NCBI GenBank assembly: GCA_937948705.1
Contig: CALECF010000001.1
Location: 1 to 47,696 of the forward strand
Length of the DNA stretch: 47,696 nucleotides
Source: an uncultured Anaerosolibacter sp.
GTDB taxonomy: Bacteria > Bacillota_A > Clostridia > Peptostreptococcales > Thermotaleaceae
Direction of reading: 5' to 3'
Made by a program: the position numbers and the translations under genes. Shown here piece after piece: positions 32,224-41,270 of the stretch (its first letter is position 1; each line of letters opens with the position of its first letter). The notes under the pieces were generated by a model, which made no database searches, had not been told where the DNA came from, and saw nothing but the letters and a program-made list of their open reading frames with translations.

Positions 32224-32427
32224 CTAGAAACCTATACTACCGAATAACCCACTAGAGAATAATACGATAAGCAATAGTAGGAAGAATAATAAGCTTGAAT
32301 CGTCTCCAAATCCTATCCCTGATCCGAATATAGGACCACCAAATAGTATGACCAACAACAGGAAGAAGAAAAGCAAACTGTCATTGCCTCCTAATAAATC
32401 ACCGAAGCCAGCTTTTTTTTCAGTCAC
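32224..32427 (-). CDS. Mini-protein with duplicated hydrophobic segment, copy 1
   Basis: A 67-residue, extremely hydrophobic protein made of two copies of a unit: a Gly-rich, acidic lead-in, then a Leu/Phe block. Copy one reads GGNDSLLFFFLLLVILFGG, copy two reads GDDSSLLFFLLLLIVLFSS. Each block could form one membrane helix, giving a hairpin. The start is GTG 32427, because AAAGGAGGTG lies 5-6 bases upstream; longer upstream extensions cross that site. A paralogue is at 45025-45249. The pattern recalls small spore or membrane proteins of Firmicutes (YjcZ-like), but that is only resemblance. It lies downstream of tRNA-Leu on the same strand. Confidence 0.8.
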   Translation of the reverse strand: MTEKKAGFGDLLGGNDSLLFFFLLLVILFGGPIFGSGIGFGDDSSLLFFLLLLIVLFSSGLFGSIGF

Positions 32428-32582
32428 AAATTCCACCTCCTTTACAAAGCAGTCACCATTCAAAAATTTCATAAATCGTCTTTTAATATACATTATGAAC
32501 GAAGGGGGATATGTGTGACAGTCTTGGTAAGAATAATGCAAAAACAAATAAAACCTAGGTTATGAAAACCTAGGTTTACTAC

Positions 32583-32668
32583 TGGTGCCGAAGGAGGGAC
32601 TTGAACCCTCACGGGTGTTACCCCGCCGGATTTTGAGTCCGGTGCGTCTGCCATTCCACCACTTCGGC
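32583..32668 (-). tRNA. tRNA-Leu (anticodon CAA)
   Basis: An 86-base tRNA with encoded CCA (32583-32585 on the plus strand). The acceptor stem is GCCGAAG/CTTCGGC, the anticodon stem CCGGA/TCCGG encloses loop CTCAAAA, so the anticodon is CAA. A long variable arm (class II) fits leucine. The T-loop is GTTCAAGTC. It reads UUG codons. Confidence 0.95.
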
Positions 32669-32682
32669 GCGCTACATATATA

Positions 32683-32711
32683 ATATTACCATATGAAAAA
32701 GTAGATTGCAA
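32683..32711 (-). promoter_or_regulatory. Promoter of tRNA-Leu(CAA)
   Basis: On the minus strand: TTGCAA (-35, 32711-32706), a 17-base spacer ending in an extended TGG, and TAATAT (-10, 32688-32683), 14 bases before the tRNA 5' end. Confidence 0.5.
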
Positions 32712-32808
32712 GTACTTTTTTAATAGACATAATTATCGAAATACATTGATGATAGTGGCACATTATGGTAAACTAATATTAACAAAACTTATTGTGGTGG
32801 TGAATAAA

Positions 32809-33762
32809 ATGGATCCAGTTACCCACGGTGTTATTGGGCTGGCTATTTCATCTTTTAGCGGAAGTCCAGTAGCACTAAGCAATCCTGTAAGCTTGGGTTG
32901 TGCCATCGGAGCCATGGCTCCTGATATTGACATTATTGGAAAAGTGTGGGGAGATTATGTATATTTAAAGCACCATAGGGGGATCACTCACTCAGTGCCA
33001 GTCCTAGTTGGGTTGGCAGCTATTATTACTGGGGGGTTAGCCTTATTCTACAATGATTTTCCAACTTTCCAAGTGTTTTTATGGACATTTATTGGTTGCT
33101 TATCCCATACGATTTTTGATATTTTGAATTCCTATGGAGCAAAGCTCTTTATGCCATTTACCAAGAGAAAGAGTACAATTGGCATTTTGATGTTGTATGA
33201 CCCTGTTGTAACATTATTGGCACTCCTATTAATATTCAATAAGAATAGCAGCCCTTGGTTTTATTTAACGATTTTAAGCATTTTTGTGATGTATTTATTT
33301 TCAAGATGGCTAATAAAACAGCGAGTAGTACAATTCGTTGAAAAACACTACTCCCATGGGTATAAAATAATAAATATAGAGATATTGCCAGCCCTGATGG
33401 CGTTTTACAAATGGGATTTTATTATTAATACTAATAGCCATAATATTGTTGGGCAGATGAACATGATAAATAAAAGGATTACTGAGAGGAAAAAATTTAA
33501 GAAGCCTGATCAAGAGACGATTGAGTTGTTTGAAGATACAAACATTGGTAGGTATTTTAAAGAATTTTCAACGAACTATCATATAGTGAGGTTCAATGAA
33601 GGAGATCAGATTGTTTTGAAGTCTATAGATCTAAGGTACTTTTTGAGAAATAACTTTATGCATCATGGGACCGCCATCTATGATCGAGAGAAGAATATCA
33701 TTCACTCCTTCTTTCATCCTTATAAAATCCAACGAGAAATACTTGTAACTGAAGCTAAGTAA
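32809..33762 (+). CDS. YdjM-like membrane-bound metal-dependent hydrolase (DUF457)
   Basis: A 317-residue membrane protein of the DUF457 family. The N-terminal signature with His/Asp residues that could bind metal is clear (MDPVTHGVIGLAI; GAMAPDIDIIGK; HHRGITHSVPVLV), followed by four or five hydrophobic helices up to about residue 180 and a soluble C-terminal region. E. coli YdjM is SOS-induced, but this homologue shows no visible LexA site. The start is ATG 32809, as family members begin MDPVTHG and GGTGGTGA lies just upstream; the longer frame from 32746 lacks a binding site. The enzymatic role is unproven in the family. Confidence 0.88.
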   Translation: MDPVTHGVIGLAISSFSGSPVALSNPVSLGCAIGAMAPDIDIIGKVWGDYVYLKHHRGITHSVPVLVGLAAIITGGLALFYNDFPTFQVFLWTFIGCLSHTIFDILNSYGAKLFMPFTKRKSTIGILMLYDPVVTLLALLLIFNKNSSPWFYLTILSIFVMYLFSRWLIKQRVVQFVEKHYSHGYKIINIEILPALMAFYKWDFIINTNSHNIVGQMNMINKRITERKKFKKPDQETIELFEDTNIGRYFKEFSTNYHIVRFNEGDQIVLKSIDLRYFLRNNFMHHGTAIYDREKNIIHSFFHPYKIQREILVTEAK

Positions 33763-33769
33763 GTATATT

Positions 33770-33798
33770 AAATCTACTGGAAACAGTGGATTTTTTTT
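33770..33798 (+). terminator. Intrinsic terminator
   Basis: A 10-bp stem with one G-T pair (33770-33779 with 33784-33793), a GAAA tetraloop and eight T. Confidence 0.88.
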
Positions 33799-33858
33799 GC
33801 ATATTTACCACCACACATCCATAGATATTAAGGTATCGGTTTGTGGGGGGGTGACAGA

Positions 33859-35046
33859 ATGGCTAAAAAGCTTATAACTTTATTGCTAATGATGACCATG
33901 TTTTGTGGGAGTTTTACTATAGGAAATGGTCAGGAACTACGAATGAATAAGATAATTATCAATATACCTTCTAGGACACTGACCTACTATGAAGGTACAT
34001 TTTCTAAGACCTATCCAGTGGCCGTTGGCAAGCCAGCTACCAAGACACCCACAGGGAATTTCTCTATCCTCAACAAAGCGGTTAATCCATATTATTCAAG
34101 AAAGAAAATCCCGGGAGGACGCTCGGATAATCCGTTAGGGATAAGATGGATGGGCTTTAAAGGGAATTATGGAATCCATGGGAATAGTGCGCCTAATTCC
34201 ATTGGAACAACTGCTTCAGCCGGTTGCGTACGAATGTTCAACTATGATGTAAAAGAACTCTATGATAAGGTAGCCTATAAAACCAAAGTTGAAGTGACGT
34301 ATGACTTGTTTCAAATCTTAGAACAAGATGCGACAAAGGAAAGGGCTTTAGTGATTTATCCCGATGTGTATAATAGAGAGAAAAACCTAAAGGTTGCAAT
34401 GAAGAAACAATTGGATGTTGCAGGTTTATCTCATGAGAAAGAATTGGGTAAAATCGATGAAGCGATAAAATTAGCACGAGACAGGGTAGCTGTTATAGCA
34501 AAGAATTGGACCTTGGTTGTAAATCAACAATATGTTTCTACGGCGATTATTAAGGAAGGCACAGAATTTTATATTGGTGAGGATGTATTAGCACGTTACT
34601 TTGGGTTAACGATTGATAAAACTACAGATGAGTTGTTATCTATCCAAGGTGCACCTGTAGACTATAAGACTTTTGAAAACAACCGCTATGTTGCCCTAGG
34701 AAGTCTCCAAAATATCTTAAAAGGAAACATTATGGTCAATGATACTATTGAGAATTTATGGTATGATGTTTCTTTTGTAAAATTAAACGGAAGGTTTCTA
34801 GAAGTAAATGATAGCAATATAGCAAGTCATAAACCGACGATTCCTATACAAAAACTATCTGAAATTATATCGTCAATGCAATCCCCGGAAAAACCAGTAG
34901 AGATAGCTGGAAATCAAGGTTATATGGATATTGAAGAAGCGCAGTCTTTATTTGGTTTTCAATACGACATTCATTCTGTAGAGAAAAAGATAGAATTATT
35001 TATACAACCACCAGTAACATTTGAACGCAATAATCTCGTACCCTAG
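33859..35046 (+). CDS. Secreted YkuD L,D-transpeptidase
   Basis: A 395-residue exported enzyme that makes 3-3 peptidoglycan cross-links or attaches proteins. A signal peptide (KKLITLLLMMTMFCGSF) leads into a YkuD domain (about residues 30-155) with catalytic motif HGN (His108) and SAGCVRM (Cys123). The C-terminal part (about 205-395) has repeats of the copper-amine-oxidase N-like type (YVSTAIIKEGTEFYIGEDVL; NNRYVALGSLQNIL) that probably bind cell wall. ATG 33859 is preceded by GGGGGGGTGA; longer frames pass through that site. It ends at a terminator before the ECF sigma unit. Confidence 0.9.
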   Translation: MAKKLITLLLMMTMFCGSFTIGNGQELRMNKIIINIPSRTLTYYEGTFSKTYPVAVGKPATKTPTGNFSILNKAVNPYYSRKKIPGGRSDNPLGIRWMGFKGNYGIHGNSAPNSIGTTASAGCVRMFNYDVKELYDKVAYKTKVEVTYDLFQILEQDATKERALVIYPDVYNREKNLKVAMKKQLDVAGLSHEKELGKIDEAIKLARDRVAVIAKNWTLVVNQQYVSTAIIKEGTEFYIGEDVLARYFGLTIDKTTDELLSIQGAPVDYKTFENNRYVALGSLQNILKGNIMVNDTIENLWYDVSFVKLNGRFLEVNDSNIASHKPTIPIQKLSEIISSMQSPEKPVEIAGNQGYMDIEEAQSLFGFQYDIHSVEKKIELFIQPPVTFERNNLVP

Positions 35047-35080
35047 TAAATTTGGAAGTCTCAAGAAAAGAATAGGAAAA

Positions 35081-35119
35081 ACAAAGAGAAATACTAGAGA
35101 TAGTGTTTCTCTTTGTTTA
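35081..35119 (+). terminator. Intrinsic terminator
   Basis: A 16-bp stem with one G-T pair (35081-35096 with 35101-35116), a GAGA loop and T-rich tail. Confidence 0.85.
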
Positions 35120-35175
35120 TTGTATAGAAAAGAAGGTATATTATAATTGAGTTGAGACAAATATTTGAAGGGAAT

Positions 35176-35200
35176 GGAACTTTTTTAGAGAATATACGTC
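35176..35200 (+). promoter_or_regulatory. ECF sigma-type promoter (autoregulatory)
   Basis: GGAAC (35176-35180), a 16-base spacer and CGTC (35197-35200) followed by TAAT. This is the classic -35/-10 arrangement for ECF sigma factors, placed 38 bases upstream of an ECF sigma gene. A second GGAACTTTTTA copy lies at 35210-35220. Self-activation is inferred. Confidence 0.65.
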
Positions 35201-35238
35201 TAATAGATTGGAACTTTTTAGGAAAGGAGTGACCTCGA

Positions 35239-35829
35239 GTGGAAGAATTTGAAATCAATCTTATTGAAAAGAGTAAGCAGGGCGATATAGAAAGCTTTGA
35301 AATACTAATTAAATCATATCAAACCCTTGCCTATAATATTGCTTTTAGAATGTTAGGAAATATTGAGGATGCCAACGATGCCACCCAAGATGCTTTAGTC
35401 AAGGTATTTAAATCAATTCAGTCATTTCAAGGACAATCTAGTTTTTCTACCTGGCTTTATAGGATTGTAACAAATACCTGTTTGGACGAGTTGCGAAAAA
35501 GAAAACGACAAAAAGTTTATTCATATCATAATCCTGTAGAAATGGAAGATGGAGGAATGGAGAGGGATGTGGTTGATCCCAATAGTAACACCGAAGAAAT
35601 TTTAGAAAAAAGAGAAGAGATTAAAAACATACAGGATGCAATTCAAGCGCTGCCTGAACAACATAGAACAATGATTATTCTGAGAGACATCAAGGGCTTA
35701 AGTTACGAACAAATTTCTGAGATTCTAGACTGCCCCAATGGAACGATAAAATCAAGAATAAGTCGCGCACGGATGGCTTTGAAGGAGATAATTATAAATA
35801 AGGAACTTTACCAAAAACCATACGTCTAA
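35239..35829 (+). CDS. ECF-type RNA polymerase sigma factor
   Basis: A 196-residue group IV sigma factor. Region 2 (AYNIAFRMLGNIEDANDATQDALVKVFKSIQSFQGQSSFSTWLYRIVTNTCLDELRKRKRQ, about 32-90) and region 4 (ALPEQHRTMIILRDIKGLSYEQISEILDCPNGTIKSRISRARMAL, about 138-182) are both complete, joined by a short acidic linker. GTG start after AAAGGAGTG. The anti-sigma gene follows after 21 bases, the typical arrangement. The promoter at 35176-35200 suggests autoregulation. Family relatives respond to cell-envelope stress; the YkuD gene upstream fits that theme but is on a separate unit. Confidence 0.94.
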   Translation: MEEFEINLIEKSKQGDIESFEILIKSYQTLAYNIAFRMLGNIEDANDATQDALVKVFKSIQSFQGQSSFSTWLYRIVTNTCLDELRKRKRQKVYSYHNPVEMEDGGMERDVVDPNSNTEEILEKREEIKNIQDAIQALPEQHRTMIILRDIKGLSYEQISEILDCPNGTIKSRISRARMALKEIIINKELYQKPYV

Positions 35830-35850
35830 AACATAGAAAGGAGGGGTAAT

Positions 35851-37158
35851 ATGAACTGTACAGATATTTCTGAGTTAATATCTCTTTATATAGACGACCT
35901 ATTGGACGAGGATCATGTAAAGATGTTTCGTAAGCATATAAAGGAATGTGAAGCATGTAGACAGGACTTTGAGGAACTTTTGAATATAAAGAATATGTGT
36001 AATGAACTACCTATGGTAGAATTGCCTACTGATTTTGAAGCGAGCTTACATGAAAAATTGGTAAGAGCTAAGGAAAATAATATAATTATGATGGATACAA
36101 CCAAGGATGAAATTGGGAAAAAGAAGCATAACTGGAAAAATTGGAAGCTATATGCGTCTGTAGCGGCATTATTTATAGTGGTAATCTTGACGAATCCTTT
36201 GAATCAAATGAAAATTGAGCGTAATCAGATGAAAGAGAACGCAGACTGGGGGATGTCTAAGAGCCTGAAAGCTCCAGAAGCTCCAGAAATGAAAGTAGGT
36301 ACCACGGCAGATAATCGAGGTTATAGCAGTGAAGAAAGTCTGCAGTTACAGGATGAAAGTAGTTTTACAGAGAACAGTGCCGCAGATCAAAGCTACGGAA
36401 AAGTTCGAATGGAAGATATACAGACTGAAGCAGGGCGTAAAGTTATCAAGAGTGGATATATTGATTTAAGTGTTGATAAATATGATGAGAAATTTAGCGA
36501 GATTACTAGACTTGCTGCTGATAGTGGCGGGTTTGTAGAAAATAGCAATACCCAGTACAAGCAATACTATGAAGGAAATCCTGAAGAATCATTAAAGCAA
36601 GGAAGCGTATTAATCCGCATTCCTGAGAACCATTTTAACGGAGTACTAGATCAAATCAAGTCCCTAGGCATTGTAACGAATATTAGTATCAATGGACAGG
36701 ATATTACGAAGGAATATAGAAACACCGTGGATGAGATTGAAAATTTAAAGGTCCAAGAAAAAAGCCTTAGGGGGATTATGGAAAGAGCCTCTAATGTGAA
36801 GGAAATTTTAGAAGTAGAAAGGGAACTTTCTAGAGTCCGCGGAGAGATCAATCGTATGTCAGGAGATGTTAAGCGATGGGATGACCTAGTGAGTTTATCA
36901 ACCATTCATATCACCCTTAATGAGATGTCCTCAAAAGATAAAGAAATTTATCCAATTCGTGACAACGTATGGTTAAAGGCTCAAAAGGGTTTCATCAAAA
37001 CAGTGAATGAAATGATTCAACTCTTAGAGAATGTATTTATCAAGACAGTGGCCTTATTGCCAATATTACTTCTTTTCTTGATTATCGGCATACCGATGGG
37101 CACTTATGTGTATAAAAGGATGAAGAAACAAAAGGATGGACAAAATAAAATAGAGTAA
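35851..37158 (+). CDS. Zinc-finger anti-sigma factor with DUF4349 extracellular domain
   Basis: A 435-residue membrane protein. The cytoplasmic N-terminal ZAS/zf-HC2 domain (H29-C33-C36 with C3; HIKECEAC) probably holds the adjacent ECF sigma factor. A membrane helix follows (about 95-112, KLYASVAALFIVVIL). The external region has a low-complexity stretch (about 130-190) and a DUF4349 domain (about 195-365) with a central coiled coil (EIENLKVQEKSLRGIMERAS). A second membrane helix (about 398-420) anchors the C-terminus. Sensing outside the membrane and release of sigma are inferred. AAAGGAGGGG lies just upstream of the ATG. Confidence 0.9.
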   Translation: MNCTDISELISLYIDDLLDEDHVKMFRKHIKECEACRQDFEELLNIKNMCNELPMVELPTDFEASLHEKLVRAKENNIIMMDTTKDEIGKKKHNWKNWKLYASVAALFIVVILTNPLNQMKIERNQMKENADWGMSKSLKAPEAPEMKVGTTADNRGYSSEESLQLQDESSFTENSAADQSYGKVRMEDIQTEAGRKVIKSGYIDLSVDKYDEKFSEITRLAADSGGFVENSNTQYKQYYEGNPEESLKQGSVLIRIPENHFNGVLDQIKSLGIVTNISINGQDITKEYRNTVDEIENLKVQEKSLRGIMERASNVKEILEVERELSRVRGEINRMSGDVKRWDDLVSLSTIHITLNEMSSKDKEIYPIRDNVWLKAQKGFIKTVNEMIQLLENVFIKTVALLPILLLFLIIGIPMGTYVYKRMKKQKDGQNKIE

Positions 37159-37173
37159 TGGAGTAGGATATTT

Positions 37174-37209
37174 AAAAAAGAGCTCTTCCCCAGGGAAGAG
37201 TTCTTTTTA
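37174..37209 (+). terminator. Intrinsic terminator
   Basis: A 16-bp stem with one G-T pair and GAGCTCTTCCC/GGGAAGAGTTC arms (37175-37190 with 37193-37208), followed by T-rich sequence. Confidence 0.88.
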
Positions 37210-37244
37210 TGGTCATTTATTGCGTGTGAGGAGCCGTCGATCCT

Positions 37245-37709
37245 TTATTTCCTAATATCTGCTACTTGTCCACCATTGGCATCCACAAGGGTGTGAGGAG
37301 CGATTCGCACAAGAGAGTTCTGAGATCCACCTCCTGTGTAGACAATAGCGTTGTCCATAACCTTAGCATCTACGAAAAAAGTTGCTTTGTAACCAAAGGA
37401 AGGAACCCCACCGCAGATATATCCAGAATGCTTTAGAATTTCATCAGCAGTCGCCGTTCTGAGTTTTTTAACGCCTAGCAAGGTTTTGATCTTTGAAAGG
37501 TCGGTCTTGTCTTCTCCTTTGACAATTGCGACAATCAGACGATCGTGCTCGTCTAAGATACAAATGTTTTTCACAAAATCATGAGGGGCGGCATTTGCTG
37601 CAATCGCTGCTTCTTCCACAGAATGACAAGAGTCCTTAAAAATAAGATGTTCTCCTTGAATATGATTTTCTGTCATATAATTGATCAATTTCTCATCAAA
37701 GATATTCAT
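37245..37709 (-). CDS. YbaK/ProX-type aminoacyl-tRNA deacylase
   Basis: A 154-residue stand-alone editing domain of the YbaK/prolyl-tRNA synthetase-associated family. These free enzymes hydrolyse mischarged tRNA such as Cys- or Ala-tRNA(Pro). The conserved lysine (HDFVKNICILDEHD, near Lys47), the GVPSFGYKATFFVD strand and the GGGSQNSLVRI segment are typical. The length is normal. GGAGGT lies upstream of the ATG on the minus strand. It stands between the anti-sigma terminator and polA, on the opposite strand from both, as a single-gene unit. The exact tRNA substrate is unknown. Confidence 0.9.
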   Translation of the reverse strand: MNIFDEKLINYMTENHIQGEHLIFKDSCHSVEEAAIAANAAPHDFVKNICILDEHDRLIVAIVKGEDKTDLSKIKTLLGVKKLRTATADEILKHSGYICGGVPSFGYKATFFVDAKVMDNAIVYTGGGSQNSLVRIAPHTLVDANGGQVADIRK

Positions 37710-37972
37710 TATCTAAACCTCCATTTGATAGTGATATAAAATATTATATACTAAAAAACCAGATTGTTGAGCTCAAAAAAATCGTAATAATTCCAGGTTA
37801 TTTCGTAAATATAGAATAATTTGATTTTTAGATTCTATATGCGGTATAGATAGGGAAAAAGAGGATTTTGTAATTCAATTAAGAATATAGTTATGTGGAT
37901 TGATACGGGAATAATGTGGGAAATATAATGATGAATCGTACTCGTACGATAATATAAAGGAGCGGATACAAG

Positions 37973-40636
37973 ATGTCAGAAAAAATTGTTATTATTGACG
38001 GAAATAGTTTAATTAATAGAGCCTACTATGCTTTACCTTTGCTGACTAATAAAAGCGGGGACTATACAAATGCAATATATGGCTTTGTAAATATGCTCTA
38101 TAAAATTATGGATGACTATGCACCTGACTATATCAGTGTTGCATTTGATAGAAAAGCACCGACTTTTCGCCATTTGGAGTATGATGCATATAAGGCTGGA
38201 AGAAAAAAGATGCCAAGTGAGTTGGCCCAACAGATGCCACTGCTAAAGGAAGTACTAGATGCTTTAAAGATTCACAGGGTCGAGTTAGATGGATTCGAAG
38301 CAGATGATTTGATTGGAACACTGGTAAAATACTCAGAAAGCAAAAATTTGAATACTATTGTTGTTACAGGTGATAAGGATGCCCTTCAGTTAGCATCCCA
38401 AAAAACGACAATATTGATAACCAAAAAAGGAATTAGCGCATTAGATGAATATAATGATGAAGGGGTAATGGAAAAATATGAGATTACTCCGCAACAGTTC
38501 ATTGATCTAAAAGGTCTTATGGGTGACCAGTCTGATAACATTCCAGGAGTCCCCGGCGTAGGCGAAAAAACGGCCATAAAACTGATTAAAGAATTTGGTA
38601 GTGTGGAGGAACTCATCCAACATACGGATAAAATATCAAGTACAAAGCTTAGAGAAAAAATCAATGAGTTTGCGCAACAAGCGATATTTAGTAAACGATT
38701 GGCAACTATCATGGTAGATGTTCCAGTAGAAATATCACTCGATGAATTGAAAAGAGAAGAACCGGATTCAGAAAAGCTGGTAGAGCTATTTAGGAGACTG
38801 GAGTTTCATAGCTTAATGGGAAGAATTTCCATAAAAAGTAAAAACGTGGCTAGTGAAGGAAGCTTTGACCATATGGAATCAGAAAATGTTATCTTCGACT
38901 TGGAAATTCTTAAGGGCAAAGTGCATGCAAAAGGTGAAATGTGCATTAGAACATTTACAAACGGTCTAGATATTATTAACGATGATATTATTGGCATTCA
39001 TGTGGCTTGTGGAAAAGAGCACTTCTTTATAAGAGGACTAGATGTATCCACTGCATTAATAGATTTAAAGGAGATACTGGAAGACCCTGGAATTAAGAAG
39101 TATGGACACTATTTAAAGCGGGATAGATCATCTTTAAAACGATATAACATCGCTTTGAATGGGATGGAATTTGATTCAGCCATTGCCCTATATCTTATCG
39201 ATCCTACACGGTCTGCCTATGAAATCCATGATATATCCTTGGAATATTTAAATAGAAAGATTGATAGCGAAGAAGAAGTACTGGGAAAAGGGAAGAAGAA
39301 AAACAGCTTTAGTGAAATTGAAGAGAAACAACTTATAGAATTTGGGATGAATTGGTGTAATACAGTGATGGGTGTAAGAGAACCTCTGATGGAACAAATG
39401 GAGCAAGCTGAATTAGACGTGCTTTTCAGAGATGTTGAAATGCCCTTGGTGGAAGTGCTGAGTGACATGGAATTTCAAGGTTTTATGATTGATCAAAATA
39501 TATTAGATCAGCTAGGAATAGAACTGGATAAAAAAATCCAACACATTACCCAATCTATTTTCAATGAAGCCGGAGATAGTTTTAATATAAACTCACCAAA
39601 GCAATTAGGCGAGATTTTATTTGACAAACTGGGATTGCCAGCTATTAAGAAAACCAAAACAGGATACTCAACCAACATAGAAGTCCTCGAAAAGCTTCAA
39701 GAAAAACATCCGATAATTTTAATGATTATAGAGTATCGACATTTGGTAAAACTAAAATCTACATATATTGATGGATTAAAAGCAGTCATTAACAGTACAA
39801 CCCTAAAAATTCACTCTAGTTTTAACCAAACGGTTACAGCAACCGGAAGAATAAGTAGTACAGAACCTAACTTGCAAAATATACCCATAAAGTTCCCATT
39901 GGGTAGGGAAATACGGAAGGTATTTATTCCTTCTAATGACGATTACCTATTACTAGATGCAGATTATTCTCAAATTGAGCTCCGTGTGTTGGCCCATATA
40001 TCTAAGGATGCCAGTTTGATTGAGGCATTTTATCAGAACTTGGATATACATACCGCCACAGCGTCCAATGTATTTGGTGTGCCGTTAGAAGATGTTACAT
40101 CATTACAGAGAAGCAGAGCAAAGGCTGTAAACTTTGGAATCGTTTATGGGATAAGTGATTTCGGATTATCAGAAAACCTTCATATCACGAGGAAAGAGGC
40201 GCAACAATATATCGATGAATACTTTAATAAATACTCAGGGGTAAAACGATATATGGAAGAAATTGTTGAAGAAGGAAAGAAACATGGTTATGTTACAACG
40301 ATTTTAAAGCGAAGAAGATATATACCTGAGATTAGTGCTAGTAATTTTAATCTTCGATCCTTTGGAGAAAGAACAGCAATGAATACACCCATACAGGGAA
40401 GTGCTGCGGATATTATTAAATTAGCTATGATTAAAGTAGATCGAGAATTAAAACAAAAAAAATTAAAATCGAAACTTATTTTACAGGTCCATGATGAGCT
40501 AATTGTTGAAGTCCATAAAAGTGAAATTGATGAAGTAAAGGGTATAGTAAAATACCAAATGGAGAATGCTTTAAATCTAGATGTGCCATTAAAAGTAGAT
40601 ATGAATGTAGGAAATAACTGGTATGATACGAAATAA
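37973..40636 (+). CDS. polA: DNA polymerase I
   Basis: An 887-residue PolA for replication primer removal and repair. The N-terminal 5'-3' exonuclease (about 1-290) is complete (FDRKAPTFRH; GFEADDLIGTL; GDKDALQLAS; GVPGVGEKTA). The 3'-5' exonuclease region (about 305-480) is degenerate: the DxE pair is replaced by TFTN, and the last Asp region reads WCNTVMG, so proofreading is probably lost, as in Bacillus. The polymerase domain has motif A (DADYSQIELRVLAH), motif B (RSRAKAVNFGIVYG) and motif C (QVHDELIVEV). AAAGGAGCGG lies upstream, just after a small hairpin (TCGTACTCGTACGA, 37936-37949). First gene of polA-coaE-transglycosylase. Confidence 0.97.
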   Translation: MSEKIVIIDGNSLINRAYYALPLLTNKSGDYTNAIYGFVNMLYKIMDDYAPDYISVAFDRKAPTFRHLEYDAYKAGRKKMPSELAQQMPLLKEVLDALKIHRVELDGFEADDLIGTLVKYSESKNLNTIVVTGDKDALQLASQKTTILITKKGISALDEYNDEGVMEKYEITPQQFIDLKGLMGDQSDNIPGVPGVGEKTAIKLIKEFGSVEELIQHTDKISSTKLREKINEFAQQAIFSKRLATIMVDVPVEISLDELKREEPDSEKLVELFRRLEFHSLMGRISIKSKNVASEGSFDHMESENVIFDLEILKGKVHAKGEMCIRTFTNGLDIINDDIIGIHVACGKEHFFIRGLDVSTALIDLKEILEDPGIKKYGHYLKRDRSSLKRYNIALNGMEFDSAIALYLIDPTRSAYEIHDISLEYLNRKIDSEEEVLGKGKKKNSFSEIEEKQLIEFGMNWCNTVMGVREPLMEQMEQAELDVLFRDVEMPLVEVLSDMEFQGFMIDQNILDQLGIELDKKIQHITQSIFNEAGDSFNINSPKQLGEILFDKLGLPAIKKTKTGYSTNIEVLEKLQEKHPIILMIIEYRHLVKLKSTYIDGLKAVINSTTLKIHSSFNQTVTATGRISSTEPNLQNIPIKFPLGREIRKVFIPSNDDYLLLDADYSQIELRVLAHISKDASLIEAFYQNLDIHTATASNVFGVPLEDVTSLQRSRAKAVNFGIVYGISDFGLSENLHITRKEAQQYIDEYFNKYSGVKRYMEEIVEEGKKHGYVTTILKRRRYIPEISASNFNLRSFGERTAMNTPIQGSAADIIKLAMIKVDRELKQKKLKSKLILQVHDELIVEVHKSEIDEVKGIVKYQMENALNLDVPLKVDMNVGNNWYDTK

Positions 40637-40655
40637 AGAAAGGATGCTTTCAGGT

Positions 40656-41252
40656 ATGAGAGTCATAGGGATTACAGGGGGTATCGCTTCTGGTAAAAGC
40701 ACAGTCACCAATATTCTGAGAGAATATGGGTATGTTGTTATTGACGCTGACGTTATTGCCAGGGAAATTGTTGCAGTGGGGGAACCTGCTTTAGAGGAAA
40801 TTACCGAATACTTTGGGCCAGAGGTATTACATGGGGATGGAACTTTGAACAGAAAACATTTAGGAAACATTGTTTTTAGCGATTCCAATAAGTTGAACAG
40901 GCTAAATGAAATAACTCATAAAAGAATAAATGAAAGAATTATGAATAGAATTGAAAAGTATCATTTGGAACGAAACCATTCTGTGGTTTTTCTTGATGCA
41001 GCTTTACTTATTGAAATGAATATGAGAAAATTAGTAGATGAGATATGGCTTGTTTCGGTAGATGAGAAAACACAGTGCAATAGGTTGATGGATCGTGATA
41101 AGATAAGCCTGGATGCAGCTAAGAAAAGAATAAGTTCGCAAATGACACTAGGAGAGAAAAAGAAATTTGCAGATGTCATTATCGATAATAGTGGAACTCA
41201 TTTGGCATTAGAAGAACAAATAAAGGAAGAATTACGACGTTTTCATAGTTAG
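40656..41252 (+). CDS. coaE: Dephospho-CoA kinase
   Basis: A 198-residue P-loop kinase catalysing the last step of coenzyme A synthesis, phosphorylation of dephospho-CoA. The Walker A loop GGIASGKST (residues 8-16) and the CoaE pattern DADVIAREIVAVGEPAL are evident. A lid with Arg-rich sequence (RLMDRDKISLDAAKKRISSQM) and the closing VIIDNSGT are typical. ATG 40656 is favoured: an in-frame ATG at 40644 touches the AAGAAAGG binding site, and ATG 40623 lies inside polA. Cotranscription with polA is conserved in many Firmicutes. Confidence 0.95.
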   Translation: MRVIGITGGIASGKSTVTNILREYGYVVIDADVIAREIVAVGEPALEEITEYFGPEVLHGDGTLNRKHLGNIVFSDSNKLNRLNEITHKRINERIMNRIEKYHLERNHSVVFLDAALLIEMNMRKLVDEIWLVSVDEKTQCNRLMDRDKISLDAAKKRISSQMTLGEKKKFADVIIDNSGTHLALEEQIKEELRRFHS

Positions 41253-41270
41253 TATTCCGGAGGGATTATA

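Noticed and set aside
32493..32711. 72-residue open frame on the minus strand
   Set aside because: It runs through tRNA-Leu(CAA), so it is spurious.
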